Both the position numbers and the translations under genes were made by a program. The notes beneath the pieces were generated by a model. The model made no database searches. It was not told the DNA's origin and worked only from the letters and a program-made list of their open reading frames with translations. From Oenanthe sinensis (taxonomy: Eukaryota; Streptophyta; Magnoliopsida; Apiales; Apiaceae), in the NCBI GenBank assembly GCA_028671895.1, contig JAPMAC010000207.1, positions 4,650,001-4,714,000 on the forward strand: a stretch of DNA of 64,000 nucleotides, in the 5' to 3' direction. This document shows, one piece after another, positions 11,649-22,962 of this stretch (positions are counted from its first letter, which is position 1; every line of letters begins with the position of its first letter).

Positions 11649-13583
11649 TATAATGCCCCAAAACCCAGGGTCAGGGATTTGAGTCGTCACGTCACCATCC
11701 AATCATTTAAAACCTGCAATAACTCAATAATCTAACGAAATCACATCATAGACCCCTCTCTCTCACACATACAAGTTATAGCCTTAGAAACGATATACAA
11801 TCAGTATCATTAGTTATTACAAATCAATTGTACTTATCCAAGATCTGACGTTGTTAATGATAACCTCTACATGAAGTGATATTAATAACTAGATCAATAC
11901 TGAAAACCTATCCAACTAACTTCTATAAAATAGTGCTGAACTGAATCATCTCAATGGTGAATCTCCTACTTTCCTTTCTCGAACTATGTTACCAATCGAA
12001 TGTACTATCACTTTCTCTAAAAAATTTAATGTAAAGCAAGAGTGAGTGAAAGAATGCTCAACAAATTATCCACCCAATTACTATGTGACTCTCATCCATG
12101 AATATGATAATCACTACTATCTCAATAGTATAACAAAAGGTTACCGGTATAGGGTAAGCATAACAAAGTATCTTTCGACGATACATATAGTCGGAGTTTT
12201 CTGTTAAAAGTATTTATACTTAACATGAAGTTTAGAATAATATAATACGAACTATTAGGTTCATATTATATAAAATAAGACACTATCGAATATAGTTACC
12301 ACTCTTTCATACTTCATCTGAAGCTTTTGAAATAAAACCTAATGAACTAATTAAGTTCAAAGTTTTGAAATAATATTACCAATAACTTAAAAAAATAGCA
12401 TCAATTATAGATTTGTTAAACTCCCATAAATATAATAAGTACACAATTCAAGATACTGCAATAATAGTTGCTTCTCATAATAGGAAAATCAAATCACTTT
12501 GAACTGTACCATTTGTAAGATTTAAAATCTAGTAAAACATTTTAAAGGTCTACAATTTAATTGGTATATATCATATATCCACTTAAATTGTTAAAATAAA
12601 CCTTTTACCAAAACATCTTGGACAATTCCAACATACCGTTGATGATGAATATTAACAAATCAATTACTGACAACACCCTCGGTAACTAAACACCTAGGCT
12701 TTTATTACGATGTTGCAGAACAATTCTAATTGAAAGATGGGACTATATCTGGAGCATTTCACCACGCTTCTACCGTACATACACGATGATCAGTCGTAAC
12801 ATATGACAACTATTGTTATTTCTCTATATGTAGAATGGGGAGCCAACGGCGTTATCTACCATTATTGGGAATCACCCTAGACCGCATATGGGCCAAAGTG
12901 CTGGGTCGTGCGTCACTAGGCCATTTACTCTATATCTTCTAGTCCATTGGAACAGTCTATAAACCCGGAACCGAAATTTAATCATATTTCCCTAAGTATA
13001 AAATACTTGTTAATAGATTTATCTATCTCTGAACGGTTACTTCCAGAATACTTGGGGAAGTAATATTATCACAATGTGTGTGTTGACCTCCGTCAACTAA
13101 TCTTATATATTAAGGAATGAAAATTATTTGAAAATCATGACCTGAGAGTTAATCAAAAAATCTCTTGATTCTGATAAGTTAAAAACTCTGATTACAGTAG
13201 GGCAGTGATCCCAAAACACACTTATATTCGAAGAAGTAAATCATTTATTTACTTCCTAGACTGGATTCCCAATGTTTATTAAGTCAGAGAATATTTTATT
13301 CTTATTTAAAGAATTCATAAAATATAAAATAAATATTTAGGAACCCCTACTATATTTAAATCAATTTAGAGTATTTAATAAATATTTATTAAATAAATAA
13401 ACAATTAATAAACCTTCTTAAATGAATATTCAGAATAATATTCATTAATTAAATAAATATTCAAATAATATTTATTAACACTTTTTAAAATATTTATCAA
13501 TAAAAATATCCAAAATATAAATATTGGAATATTTTTAATCGCTATTTAAATAATCTGTCTCCAACAACTTCCGGGGTACGACG
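11649..13583 (-). repeat. Element F LTR, first half (split by element E)
   Basis: Starts TATAATGCCCCAAAAC, with the canonical terminal TG apparently changed to TA, directly after the primer site. It contains no reading frame of note. From 13300 to 13560 it is rich in AATATTTAT words. It breaks at the E insertion, where E's TSD is CGACG, and continues at 33620. Both halves together would give an LTR of about 3.8 kb, which is long but within the range of Tekay/Del-type chromoviruses. Confidence 0.55.
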
Positions 13584-14182
13584 TGATAGGGGTAGAAATA
13601 ACCCTGAGGACATTTATTATTTCATTAATTAGACCTGGTATGGTCCTAAGGCTTGGGCCCTTGAAACGAACTAGGAAAATAAGTCATAGGATCAATTGGA
13701 TTTGTAACCCAAGAATCGATTGGATTTGTGAATCCAGCCCATCAGCTCTGTTGAAGCCATAGGCCCAGTAAGTCTCTGTTATTTAATTAATTTCGTAATT
13801 AATTAATAAGGGCTTAATTAAGGCCCGAAAAACCTGTTGAAGGCCCTAATCCTAGAAGGATCTAGAAACTCAAAAACGGGAGGAGTCCCACAAGGACTCT
13901 CACTCCTAAGAGGTTTAGACAACCCTGACACTGGGAGACTTGGCCACCAAGTCTCCTACTTTTAATCTGATTCCAAGGCCTTCATATGCCTATTAAAGGG
14001 CCTAACCCCTCAACATTAGAACTACGTTTTTGGCTTGATTCTCATACGAACTGAGATACGTAGGCAGTTAACGAGGACCTGAGTTTAGTCACGAAACGTT
14101 AGTGTAGCCATTAAAGCTTGAAGCTCCCCCAAACCCTAGTATTGATTGCGTATTAAATACACCTCGTTTTTAATCCGTATAA
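13584..14182 (+). repeat. Element E 5' LTR (599 bp)
   Basis: Begins TGATAGGGGTAG and closely matches 33005-33619. By eye there are about a dozen substitutions plus a 16-bp deletion near 13610 that removes one arm of a hairpin kept in the 3' LTR. The promoter word reads TATTAAAGG at 13991, against TATATAAAGG in the 3' LTR, so this copy has lost one base from its TATA box. Confidence 0.93.
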
Positions 14183-14184
14183 TT

Positions 14185-14201
14185 TGGCGCCGTCTGTGGG
14201 A
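14185..14201 (+). other. Element E primer-binding site
   Basis: TGGCGCCGTCTGTGGGA lies two bases after the LTR end. This GGCGCCGT-type site is typical of the Tat/Athila side of Ty3/gypsy and differs from the Met-type site of the copia elements here. Confidence 0.85.
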
Positions 14202-14215
14202 ATCGAATAACAACC

Positions 14216-15646
14216 ATGGAAAGAACACGAAGTACTGCAAGCACCCTTGAAGGAGAGATCCCTGACACCGCTGCCGACACCACTGTTCCCCCTATTACAA
14301 CTCAGGAGCAACAAGCTATTGTTCCAACCACCTCCGTTGAAGACCCTGAAGCAAGCACACGGCGTGCCGGACCCCTTAGCATCGTCGTTCATCCTTCCAA
14401 CCCCGAAGTGTCAATTCATGCTTCAGCTCCTCCACTCTAGGTAATTCCACCCCTTCATACAACTTTTATTGTTCCTCCTACTATGCAGGTATCGTCTGCT
14501 ATAACACCTGACCCTCGTTATGGGCTCCCAAGGAACTACGAGCCCCCTTATGAGGAAGGGATGTTGCCCCACTATACCACACAACGAAGAAGTCGGGACT
14601 TCTCTGGACCTTACACAACTGATGACGAGAAGTCGTCTGACGAAGATGTTAACCCACGAAGGAGGCGACCCGGTAAGGAGCCCCTTGGAGGGAGGAGTAC
14701 CTAGCCCCGAGGGCCTCAAAGTAATGACTCCCTGAACCTTCAGGAAATAATACTCGCTCATGAAGCCGAAGCTCAACGACTAAGGAAAGACCTGGAGAAG
14801 GCATTGACAAGGCGACAGCACCCCAGAGTTGAGGGTGCTGGAGGGTTGATGAGAAACACCTCTGTAATAGATTTGGATGAGCCCCCAAGGCAAACAAGGG
14901 CATGTCATGTTAGGGCTGATCCCCAAGACTTATTGCCAATTGGAGATCCTGATGATCCCATACCCCCCTTCACAGAAAATATTATGAATGAGAAGATATC
15001 AAGGAAGTTTAAGATGCCAACAATCAGGGCCTATGATGGAACGGGAGATCCCTCAAATCATGTTCTCACTTTCTTTAATGCACTGTTGCTGCAGCCTGTA
15101 AACGACGCCATCAAGTGTAGAGCGTTCCCTCAAACCCTGAGTGGCATGGCTCAGCGGTGGTTCAGTCGTCTACCACCAAACTCTGTTGGGTCATTCAAGG
15201 ATCTGAGCAGGGCCTTCATTGGTCAATTCATCAACAGCAAGACTCATGAAAAGAGCTCAGCTTCGCTAATGAACATGCACCAGGGGAAGAACGAATCCTT
15301 GAGGGATTACATGAATAGGTTCACTAAGGAAGCCTTGAAGGTCCCTGATCTAGACCAGAAGGTAGCTATGATAGCCTTGCAGCAAGGGACTTCTGACGAA
15401 AATTTCAGGAGATCGCTAGCCAAGAGGGCCCCTGAAACTATGAATGAGCTCCAAGAGAGTGCAGGAAAGTATATCAAGGCTGAGGAAAGTATGAGGAAAG
15501 CTCAAGGGTTTCAGACCTCGAACGCCTATTCTAAAAAACGATCCAGCGATACCGAGTACACTGTTGATACATGTATGCGAAGAATGGTGACGCCAATGAC
15601 TCCAAGAAGAAAGGAGGCGCCAGGTTCACCGAGTATGCAAAGCTAA
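14216..15646 (+). pseudogene. gag: Element E gag
   Basis: One frame runs from the ATG at 14216, broken by TAG at 14438 and 14702; both are consistent with CAG-to-TAG change. The part after 14804 carries the plant retrotransposon gag domain: YDGTGDPSNHVLTFFNALL, then FPQTLSGMAQRWFSRLP and LSRAFIGQF (about 15030-15230). The N-terminal third is proline/threonine/serine-rich and acidic, with no recognised fold. Near 15560 the frame is lost to a small indel and the protein continues in another frame at 15571. Gag would build the particle and bind RNA. Confidence 0.88.
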
Positions 15647-16665
15647 ACACCGCCCGTAGCCAGATACTAATGGACATTGAGAAGGGTAAAGATCTTCGAT
15701 GGCCGAAGCCACTAAGGATTGATCCTGAAAAGAGAAATAAGAGCGCATACTGCCGGTTCCATAGGGATGTGGGACACGACACTGACGACTGTCGTCAGTT
15801 AAAAGACGAGATCGAATTTCTGATTAGAAGAGGGAAGTTGGAAAAATACACCAAGGATGGTGCTAGAGACGATAGAAGGAACGACAAACGAAGGGACTCA
15901 GACCCCAAGGAAAGAAACAATCAGCCCAGAGGGCCTGTGATTAACGTAATATCAGGAGGGCCAACTGCAGCAGGCAACACCCGAAACTCCAGGAAGGCGT
16001 ATGCCCGGGAGGTAATGAGCATTGTAGGAGAGCCTCCTAAGAGGGCAAGGACTGAGGTCTCGTTATCCTTTGACGACTCTGACTTAGAAGGGGTGAGGTT
16101 CCCCCACGATGATCCCTTAGTAATCACCCCTACCATAGGGAATTCTCCTGTGAAAAGAGTCTTGGTAGACAATGGTTCGTCTGTTGACATCCTATTTTAT
16201 GATGCCTATGTGAAAATGGGATACAACGACTCGCAGCTAACCCCCTCCAACATGCGTATATACGGTTTTAATGGAGTGGAGTCTCGGATCGAGGGGATCA
16301 TACAACTACCAATGACTATGGGCAAAGAACCTCGACTTTCCACTCAAATGCTGAATTTCTTAGTTATTAAGGCGAGCACTACCTATAATGCAATCCTTGG
16401 GAGGACAGGGTTGCATGCCTTCAAAGCAATAGCTTCTACATACTACTTGAAACTCAAGTTCCCGACTAGGAATGGAATGGGGGAAGAAAGAGGAGATCAG
16501 AAGATGGCCAGAAACTATTATGTGGCTGCTTTGAAGCCTGATGGCACTGGGGGGCAGGTTCTCCCCATTGAAGATATGGATGTCAGAGATCACGAAGAGA
16601 GGAGGGGAAACCTGCGGAGGACTTGGAGTCCATTCCCCTGGATCCTTTATATCCTGAGAGAGTGA
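15571..16665 (+). pseudogene. Element E Gag zinc knuckle and protease
   Basis: This continues the polyprotein in a new frame. Near 15750-15800 there is a Tat-type zinc-binding CRFHRDVGHDTDDC, then an Arg/Asp-rich linker. The aspartic protease follows at about 16135-16420, with active-site region VLVDNGSSVDILF (DNGS in place of the more usual DTG/DSG, common in this lineage) and a C-terminal NAILGRTGLH segment matching the flap/ILG motif. Near 16600, in a purine run, a second small indel shifts the frame into RT. The protease would cut the polyprotein during particle maturation. Confidence 0.85.
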
Positions 16666-18158
16666 CATATGTTGGGGCTTCACTCCCCAAGGACCTAAAA
16701 CAACAACTGATACAGTTCCTGCAAGATAACAGGGATGTTTTCGCTTGGACAGCAGCTGACATGCCTGGAATAGACCCCGAGCTTATAACACATCAGTTGA
16801 ATGTAAATCCTAGAAGGACAGCGGTCAAACAGAAGAAAAGAAGTTTTTCCCCTGAAAGACAGGAGGCCATTAAGCAGGAAGTGGAAAAATTGCTAGAAGC
16901 TGGATTTATCGAAGAAATCCAATTTCCTGAATGGTTGGCCAACCCTGTGATGGTTAAAAAGAGCAATGGGAAGTGGAGAATGTGTGTGGACTTCACTGAC
17001 TTCAATGATGCATGTCCCAAGGACTGTTTCCCCTTACCAAGGATAGACACGTTAATAGATGCCACAGCTGGGCACGAGATGCTTAGCTTCATGGATGGTT
17101 TCAGTGGCTACAACCAAATTAAAATGCACCCCGATGACATTCCTAAGGTATCATTAATCACTGACTTTGGTGTTTTTTATTATCTGGTTATGGCTTTTGG
17201 ACTTAAGAATGCAGGAGCCACGTATCAAAGGCTTGTGAATAAGATCTTCAAACATCTCATTGGTACGACCATGGAGGTCTACGTAGATGACATGTTAGTC
17301 AAAAGCTTAGACAAAGCCGATCATCTTGCGCACCTGAGTGAGGCATTTGAAATTCTGAGAACCCACAAAATGATGTTGAACCCGGCCAAGTGTGCCTTTG
17401 GTGTAGGGTCTGGAAAATTTCTAGGCCTGATGGTCTCCCAAAGAGGCATTGAGGCCAATCCCGATAAGATTCAAGCAATCTTGGACATGGAGCCCCCCAA
17501 GTCTGTTAAGGAGGTCCAAAAGCTCACTGGAAGGGTAGGAGCCCTGGGGCGTTTCATATCCAAATCTGGAGAGAAGTGTCTGCCATTCTTCAAGGCCCTC
17601 AAGAAGGTCAAGAACTTTGAATGGAATGAGGAGAGCCAAGCAACATTTGAAGAAGTAAAGAAGTACATGGCTGAGCCGCCCTTGCTTGCCAAACCAAAAC
17701 CAGAAGAGGTGCTATTCATGTATCTGGCTATCTCAAACTCAGCCCTGAGTGCAGTTCTTGTGAAAGAGGAAGCTAAGGTTCAGAAGCCCATCTATTACGT
17801 TAGCAAGATTCTGCATAGTGCAGAACTGAACTATTCAAAGGTTGAAAAGTTTGCATTAGCATTAATAATGGCTTCGAGGAAGTTACGCCCGTACTTCCAG
17901 GCGCATGTTATTGAAGTCTTGACAAACCAACCCCTGAGAAACATACTGCATAGCCCCAAGGCCAGTGGGAGGTTAATTAAATGGGCTGTTGAACTTGGAG
18001 AGTTCGAAATCAAATACAAGCCGAGAATGGCCATCAAAGCTCAGGCTCTAGCTGACTTCGTGGTTGAATGTGCCCTTCCAAACCAAGAAGTCGGGGGGCA
18101 AGAAGAGGATAAAGAGAGTGAAGAGAAGAAGGAAAAAGAGGAAGAACTCAAAGAATAA
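16623..18158 (+). pseudogene. Element E reverse transcriptase and first RNase H
   Basis: An open stretch of 511 codons. RT motifs are intact: NPVMVKKSNGKWRMCVDFTDFNDACPKD in pieces near 16940-17020, FMDGFSGYNQIKMHPDD (about 17090-17140), FGLKNAGATYQRLVN, and the catalytic EVYVDDML at about 17275-17300 (residues about 220-223). The connection/RNase H part has YLAISNSALSAVLVKE, where the first catalytic Asp of gypsy RNase H is already lost. This is usual for Tat elements, which rely on the second RNase H. An acidic, Lys/Glu-rich tether ends at TAA 18156-18158, probably CAA originally, because the next domain continues in the same frame. Confidence 0.92.
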
Positions 18159-19865
18159 TGGGTGCTCTTTTTTGACGGAGCTTCAAAAATGAAAACTAGT
18201 GGAGCTGGCCTAGTGTTGCAAAGCCCGGATGGCTTCATTGTCGAGTATGCAATTAAGTTGGATTTCCCGACAACAAACAACGAGGCAGAATACGAAGCTC
18301 TGATAGTTGGGCTTGGTCTGGCCAGAACCCTGAGGGTAAAGAACGTGAAAGTATGTGGTGACTCAAGGTTAGTAATCTCTCAAGTAAATGGGGAGTTTGA
18401 AGCCCGAGAAGAGACTATGGCAAGATACTTGAAAATTCTTAAAGCTCAAGCCACACAGTTTGAAGAATGTCACTTTGAGTACATCCCAAGAGAGAAGAAT
18501 ATGAAGGCTGATGCCTTGTCTAAATTTGCATCATCAGGGAATGAGAATTACTCTAGCAGTGTTTACTTCCAAGTATTGAAGACCCTGAGCATTAACGCTA
18601 GACTAATAGCCCCGATTGGGCTGGGAGCATGTTGGATTGATCCCATCAAGCTCTACTTGGAAACTGGGAAAACACCAACCAACCCTATGGAGGCACGAAA
18701 GTTATCAGTAAGGGCCTTGAGGTATGCCCTCATAGAAGGAATACTCTACAAGAAATCATACGTGATACCCTACTTGAAGTGTTTGAGACCCCATGAAGCT
18801 GAAGCTGCCCTAAGGAAAGTTCACGAAGGAGTATGTGGTCAGCACCTAGAAAGCAGAGCTCTTGCTCACAAAGTCATGAGACTGGGATTTTATTGGCCTG
18901 AGATGCTTAAAGATGCCAAGGCATATGTTAAGAAGTGCGATCGCTGCCAAAGGTTTGCACCCCTTGTTAGGCAGCCCCCTGAGATGCTGGCATCCATCAA
19001 CTCTCCGCTCCCCTTTGCCATGTGGGGAATGGATATTCTAGGCCCGTTTCCTATGGCCAGTGCACAAAGGAAGTTCCTCATTGTTGCCATCGACTACTTC
19101 ACTAAGTGGATAGAAGCCAAGCCCTTGGTCAAAATTGACACTAAGAACGTAACTCAGTTCTTCTGAGAGAACGTCATATGCAGGTATGGGCTACCTCGAA
19201 TCCTGGTGACGGACAACGGAACTCAATTCAACAGCAAGGACTTCATGGAATACTGTGGGAATTATAACATTGAACTACGATTTACTTCAGTAGCTCATTC
19301 GCAGTCAAATGGGCAAGCTGAAGTTGCTAACAGAATTATCCTAGATGGGCTCAAGAAAAGGATTGAACGCTCCCAAGGGACTTGGGTTGATGAGTTACTC
19401 CCAATCTTATGGGCATATAGAACTACTTGAAGAACATCAACATGAGCTACTCCATTTCAACTAGCCTACGGGGCTGAGGCAGTGGTGCCCGTCGAAGTTG
19501 CATAGACGTCACCAAGGATACAAGAGTTTCAGGTTGGCACTAATGAGGAAGGCATGAAGCTGGCCCTTGACTTAATAGATGAGCTACGTGATGAAGCCAA
19601 TGCCAGGATCGTAGAAAACCAAAAGAAAGCTTCGTTCTACTACAACCTTAGGGTTAAGGAGAGGTTCTTCCGCAAAGGGGACTTAGTCCTGCGAAAGATC
19701 GAGGCATCTGGAGTTGGTCCCAAAGGCAAGCTAGCCCCAAACTGGGAAGGGCCATACCAAGTGAAAGAAGTCATAGGGGAAGGCGCGTATAAGCTCCAAA
19801 CCCTTGAGGGGGTTGAAGTCCCTAGAAGCTGGAATGCTACCAACTTGAGAATTTATTATGTTTAA
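18159..19865 (+). pseudogene. Element E second (archaeal-type) RNase H and integrase
   Basis: The aRNase H (18160-18540) has all four expected acidic positions: LFFDGASK, NNEAEYEALI, VCGDSRLVISQ and ADALSK. Integrase follows with an HHCC finger (HEGVCGQHLESRALAHKV then KKCDRCQ) and the DDE core: WGMDILGPF, VTDNGTQF and GQAEVANR. The C-terminal domain near 19660-19860 has RKGDLVLRK and GPYQVKEV. Stops interrupt it at 19164 (TGA), 19428 (TGA) and 19503 (TAG), all without frame loss. Integrase would insert the cDNA; aRNase H would remove the RNA strand and process the polypurine primer. Confidence 0.9.
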
Positions 19866-20188
19866 ATTGTCAATTTTTATTTTCGAGAACATTTAGTTAT
19901 TGACTTGTTTAAGCCTCGAAAGCATAAGTTGTTTCTTTTTATACTAAATTATAAGTTTCGAGAAATGCCTTCTGTTTTCCTTATATGACGTTTTTCATTT
20001 TCACTTAGTCTTTTTACAAGCCTCAAGAGTAGTTGTTGTTTATGTTCAAGATAAACACGAAAAACAAAGCAAAACTAAGGCACGAAGTAAAAAAACAGGA
20101 AAGTAAAATACATAAATAAGATCCCAAAGGCTGAATGTTTTTACAAAGCCCCTGGGGGCAACATAAATAAGGAAATAAGGAATCCTAT
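19866..20188 (+). other. Convergent intergenic spacer in element E
   Basis: About 320 bp between the end of sense pol and the end of the antisense gene. It is AT-rich, with no frame. Transcripts from both directions would end or overlap here. I see no clear hairpin or defined terminator. Confidence 0.5.
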
Positions 20189-22153
20189 CTACGCCTCTTC
20201 CTCCCCCTCCTCTTCTTCTCCTGAGGAATCCTCACCGCTTGAGGAAGACGAACCCTCTTCACGTTCGTCAGATTCCTCTTCTCCAGAGGAACTCTCTTCT
20301 GTTGGGGCAGGGGGAGTTGTCTTGGGAACTAACCGCGGGGGAGATGGAGTGGGGCTAGGCTCGTTAGCCCTTTGTTGCCTAACATCAGGACTGCTGTCCC
20401 CCTCGGCTTCTTCCTGAGCCGCAATCAACTGCTTTAGAGCTTCAGCTGACTGGGAACTCTGAAAGTCCACTTTAGGGTCAAACAACTCCGGATGCTTCGC
20501 CAACACTGCCTTCAATGCCTCATTCCAACCAATTGTGTAGTTGGCCGGAAAAAGAAGATCGTCATGCTGCTGAATCAAGTCTTGATACTCCTCCGAGCCC
20601 AAATATTTGTCAATGGTTGCGTTCTGATCGGCCCGGAGCTCTACTATCTCAGCTTGAGCCCACTTTATCATATCCTCCTTTTCCGCCAACTTCTCCTCCA
20701 AATGCTTTATTTCGACATTGGCCTTAGTAAGCTCCTTTTTATGCTTCCCCGCTTAAACTTTCCACAACTCCGTCTGGTGGAGGGAAGCCTGAAAATAGGC
20801 ATTGGCCTGAAAAACCAACAAACCACGTTAAAACACATCAAAGGCCAGGAGTAGTGTGTGCAAGTGAAATGCAAATTGGATAAGTGAAGAAATTTACCGA
20901 CGCCAGTGCTTGTGCACCCAAAGCTTTGGTGCTCTCCTCGTCCCGTCCCAAGACAATATCTTTGTAATCACAAGGAGTTAAAGAATGGAGGGACCAATCC
21001 CTAGCATGATCCGTGCAACCGATCACGGTATCCGACTTCCTAAATCCCCAGCCTGGTTTATAAGCCAGGGATTTTGGTGCTCTGACAGTTTCACTGCCTC
21101 CTGCCTTAGTTGGCTCAAAATGAGGTTGCAAAAAGGCTGGAGGCTCTTTCCCTTATCTGGGGTCGTTCATCAGCCTTAGCCGCTTCATACGGCCAGCTTC
21201 TTCCACGGGTGGAATGGTCCACTCGTTGATTTGCGCAGCAGTTGAAAAAACGAACAGAATATAAGCATGATAGTAAAACAATCGAATGTGCAGAGTAAAC
21301 AGGCAAATCTAGGTAAAAATGGCATACCTTTATTTGAGGCCCTCGATAGGCCCACTGCTTTTAGCCTACACTCATTAAGAAGAGCCCAAGAGACTTCCTT
21401 GGTCTCCGCCTGGGTGAGCGCAGCATAAGCATTTTGCTCCTCCAAAGAGAGCAGGATTGACTCGGCGCTCCCATCTGCGACTTTTCCAAAAATGGGCCTA
21501 AAGAGAGTACCCTAGTCTCCCCCCTCCCATGAAATTTGAACAAAGTTTTCCTTCCAATGAAGGTTATTGTCGGGAATTGAAGAGTTATAAAAAATATGAG
21601 GTTTATTTGGCCTATGGGCTATGTGAACCCAGCCAAGAGAAAGGCTAGAAGAATTTTTGAATTGAAAAATTTTACGAAAGAGGGGGACAGTCATTTTTAT
21701 TTTCTTTTCTAAACAAAGAACCATAAAACAATGGATGAGCCTCCATCCATTGGGAACGATTTGAGAAAGGTGAATTTGAACGTCAACTAAAAGTGTGGGA
21801 ATGAATTCATGCAAAGGAAACCTAAGCCCCGCTAGCAGGACATCTATGTATACAAATAATTTGGAAGGGTGCCAATGGCAGGTCCTATCGCCAGGCTCTG
21901 CCAAAGAGATGGTGAAACGGGGAGGAAAATTGAAAAGACGATTATACTTTTCTACTAAGTCAGAATCAAAAAACTTATTACTACGACTGTAAGAATCTAA
22001 ATGGGACAAGCTAGGATACTCATCCCCCCTTTGGTTTATCATATCTAACAAAGACATGTAAGGAGAATAAATTGGGATTCGTCGAAGGGGTTTACCTCTC
22101 TTAGCAGACCCCACATTCATAGCTGCCAATCTTGAATTCTTCTTGTCAGCCAT
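20189..22153 (-). pseudogene. Element E antisense gene (putative gypsy-type transposon domain), three-exon model
   Basis: Start ATG at 22153-22151. Exon 1 is 22153-21328, exon 2 is 21241-20898 and exon 3 is 20806-20189. Together they make 1788 nt, 596 codons in one frame including the stop. Exon 1 has the domain Pfam calls putative gypsy type transposon, with FPLHEFIPTLLVDVQIHLSQ and PNGWRLIHCFMVLC. Exon 3 begins with a Lys/Glu-rich coiled coil (KELTKANVEIKHLEEKLAEKE in pieces) and ends in a Ser/Glu acidic tail. Intron 2 (20807-20897, 91 bp) has GT and AG. Intron 1 (21242-21327) has GT, but its acceptor reads CAA, not CAG. Stops at 21512-21514, 21153-21155 and 20753-20755 all fit single transitions. 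Homologous antisense genes occur in other Tat elements; their function is unknown. Confidence 0.75.
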
Positions 22154-22290
22154 TTTCGAGCTACTGTGTATCCTCGAGAGTATTAGAAGCTGAGACTGCT
22201 TGAAGACTTGAGAGCTCGAAGTTGTAGAAGACTCTGAGGATTTGAGAATTGAGAAATGAGAGGTGAGGTAAGTGAAGCCCCTCACTTCAC

Positions 22291-22299
22291 TCTTATACA
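22291..22299 (-). promoter_or_regulatory. Candidate TATA box of the antisense gene
   Basis: On the minus strand the sequence reads TGTATAAGA about 140 bp upstream of the proposed ATG. It would allow transcription of the antisense gene independently of the LTRs. Support is limited to sequence and position. Confidence 0.3.
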
Positions 22300-22649
22300 A
22301 CCCTCAACCGGTCACCAACCTGTTCAAGTTCCACTTTCTACCGGCGTTTCAAGGTCACATTACCGTTGGAGGGAATATTAACCGGTATAACAGGTAAAAG
22401 GCCTCATATAATAAAGTCCACGAATGAAAGCCCATTAGAAGAATAAATAAAAGGAAAGGAAAAAGAAGCTTCTAGAACCAGGAAGAAGAATCTAGAAATT
22501 GGGCCAATAAAGGCCCATGATCAATAAGCCCTAGGGCCCAATCACTAAAGGAAAAAGGCCCGTAAGACCTAAGATACTAAAGCCCCATGATTTAAGACCA
22601 TTGGAGGTCCATAACCCAAGAGCCTATAAGGTTCCACTTAATCAAGTTT
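22300..22649 (+). other. Spacer upstream of the antisense gene in element E
   Basis: About 350 bp with no reading frame. It has GGCC-containing words spaced irregularly (for example AAGGCCCATGATCAATAAG and AAAGGCCCGTAAGACC) that lead into the tandem array. It is the presumed promoter region for the antisense gene. Confidence 0.4.
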
Positions 22650-22962
22650 GCACAGCCAGGAGGCCCTCAATAACTTCGACCTCAAAAAGTTTTGAGGCCC
22701 AATTCGACCTCATTCCTAGTCGAAGATTATAAGGCCTTGAGGCCCCAAAGTGTTTCAACCTCAAAGAGTTTTGAGGTCTAATTGGACTTCATTCCTAGTC
22801 GAAGATTATAAGGCCTTGAGGCCCAAAAGAGTTTCGACCTCAAAGAGTTTTGAGGTCTAATTCGACTTCATTCCTAGTCGAAGATTATAAGGCTTTGAGG
22901 CCCCGAAATACTTCGACCTCAAAGAGTTTTGAGGTCTAATTCGACTTCATTCCTAGTTGAAG
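22650..22962 (+). repeat. 79-bp tandem repeats in the 3' region of element E, left part
   Basis: TTCCTAGTCG or a close variant recurs at 22713, 22792, 22871 and 22950, an exact period of 79 bp. Each unit carries TCGACCTCAAAGAGTTTTG, a GAGGTC half that pairs with GACCTC, and AAGGCCTTGAGGCCC. Element D is inserted in the fourth unit. The array continues at 31682. Confidence 0.92.
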
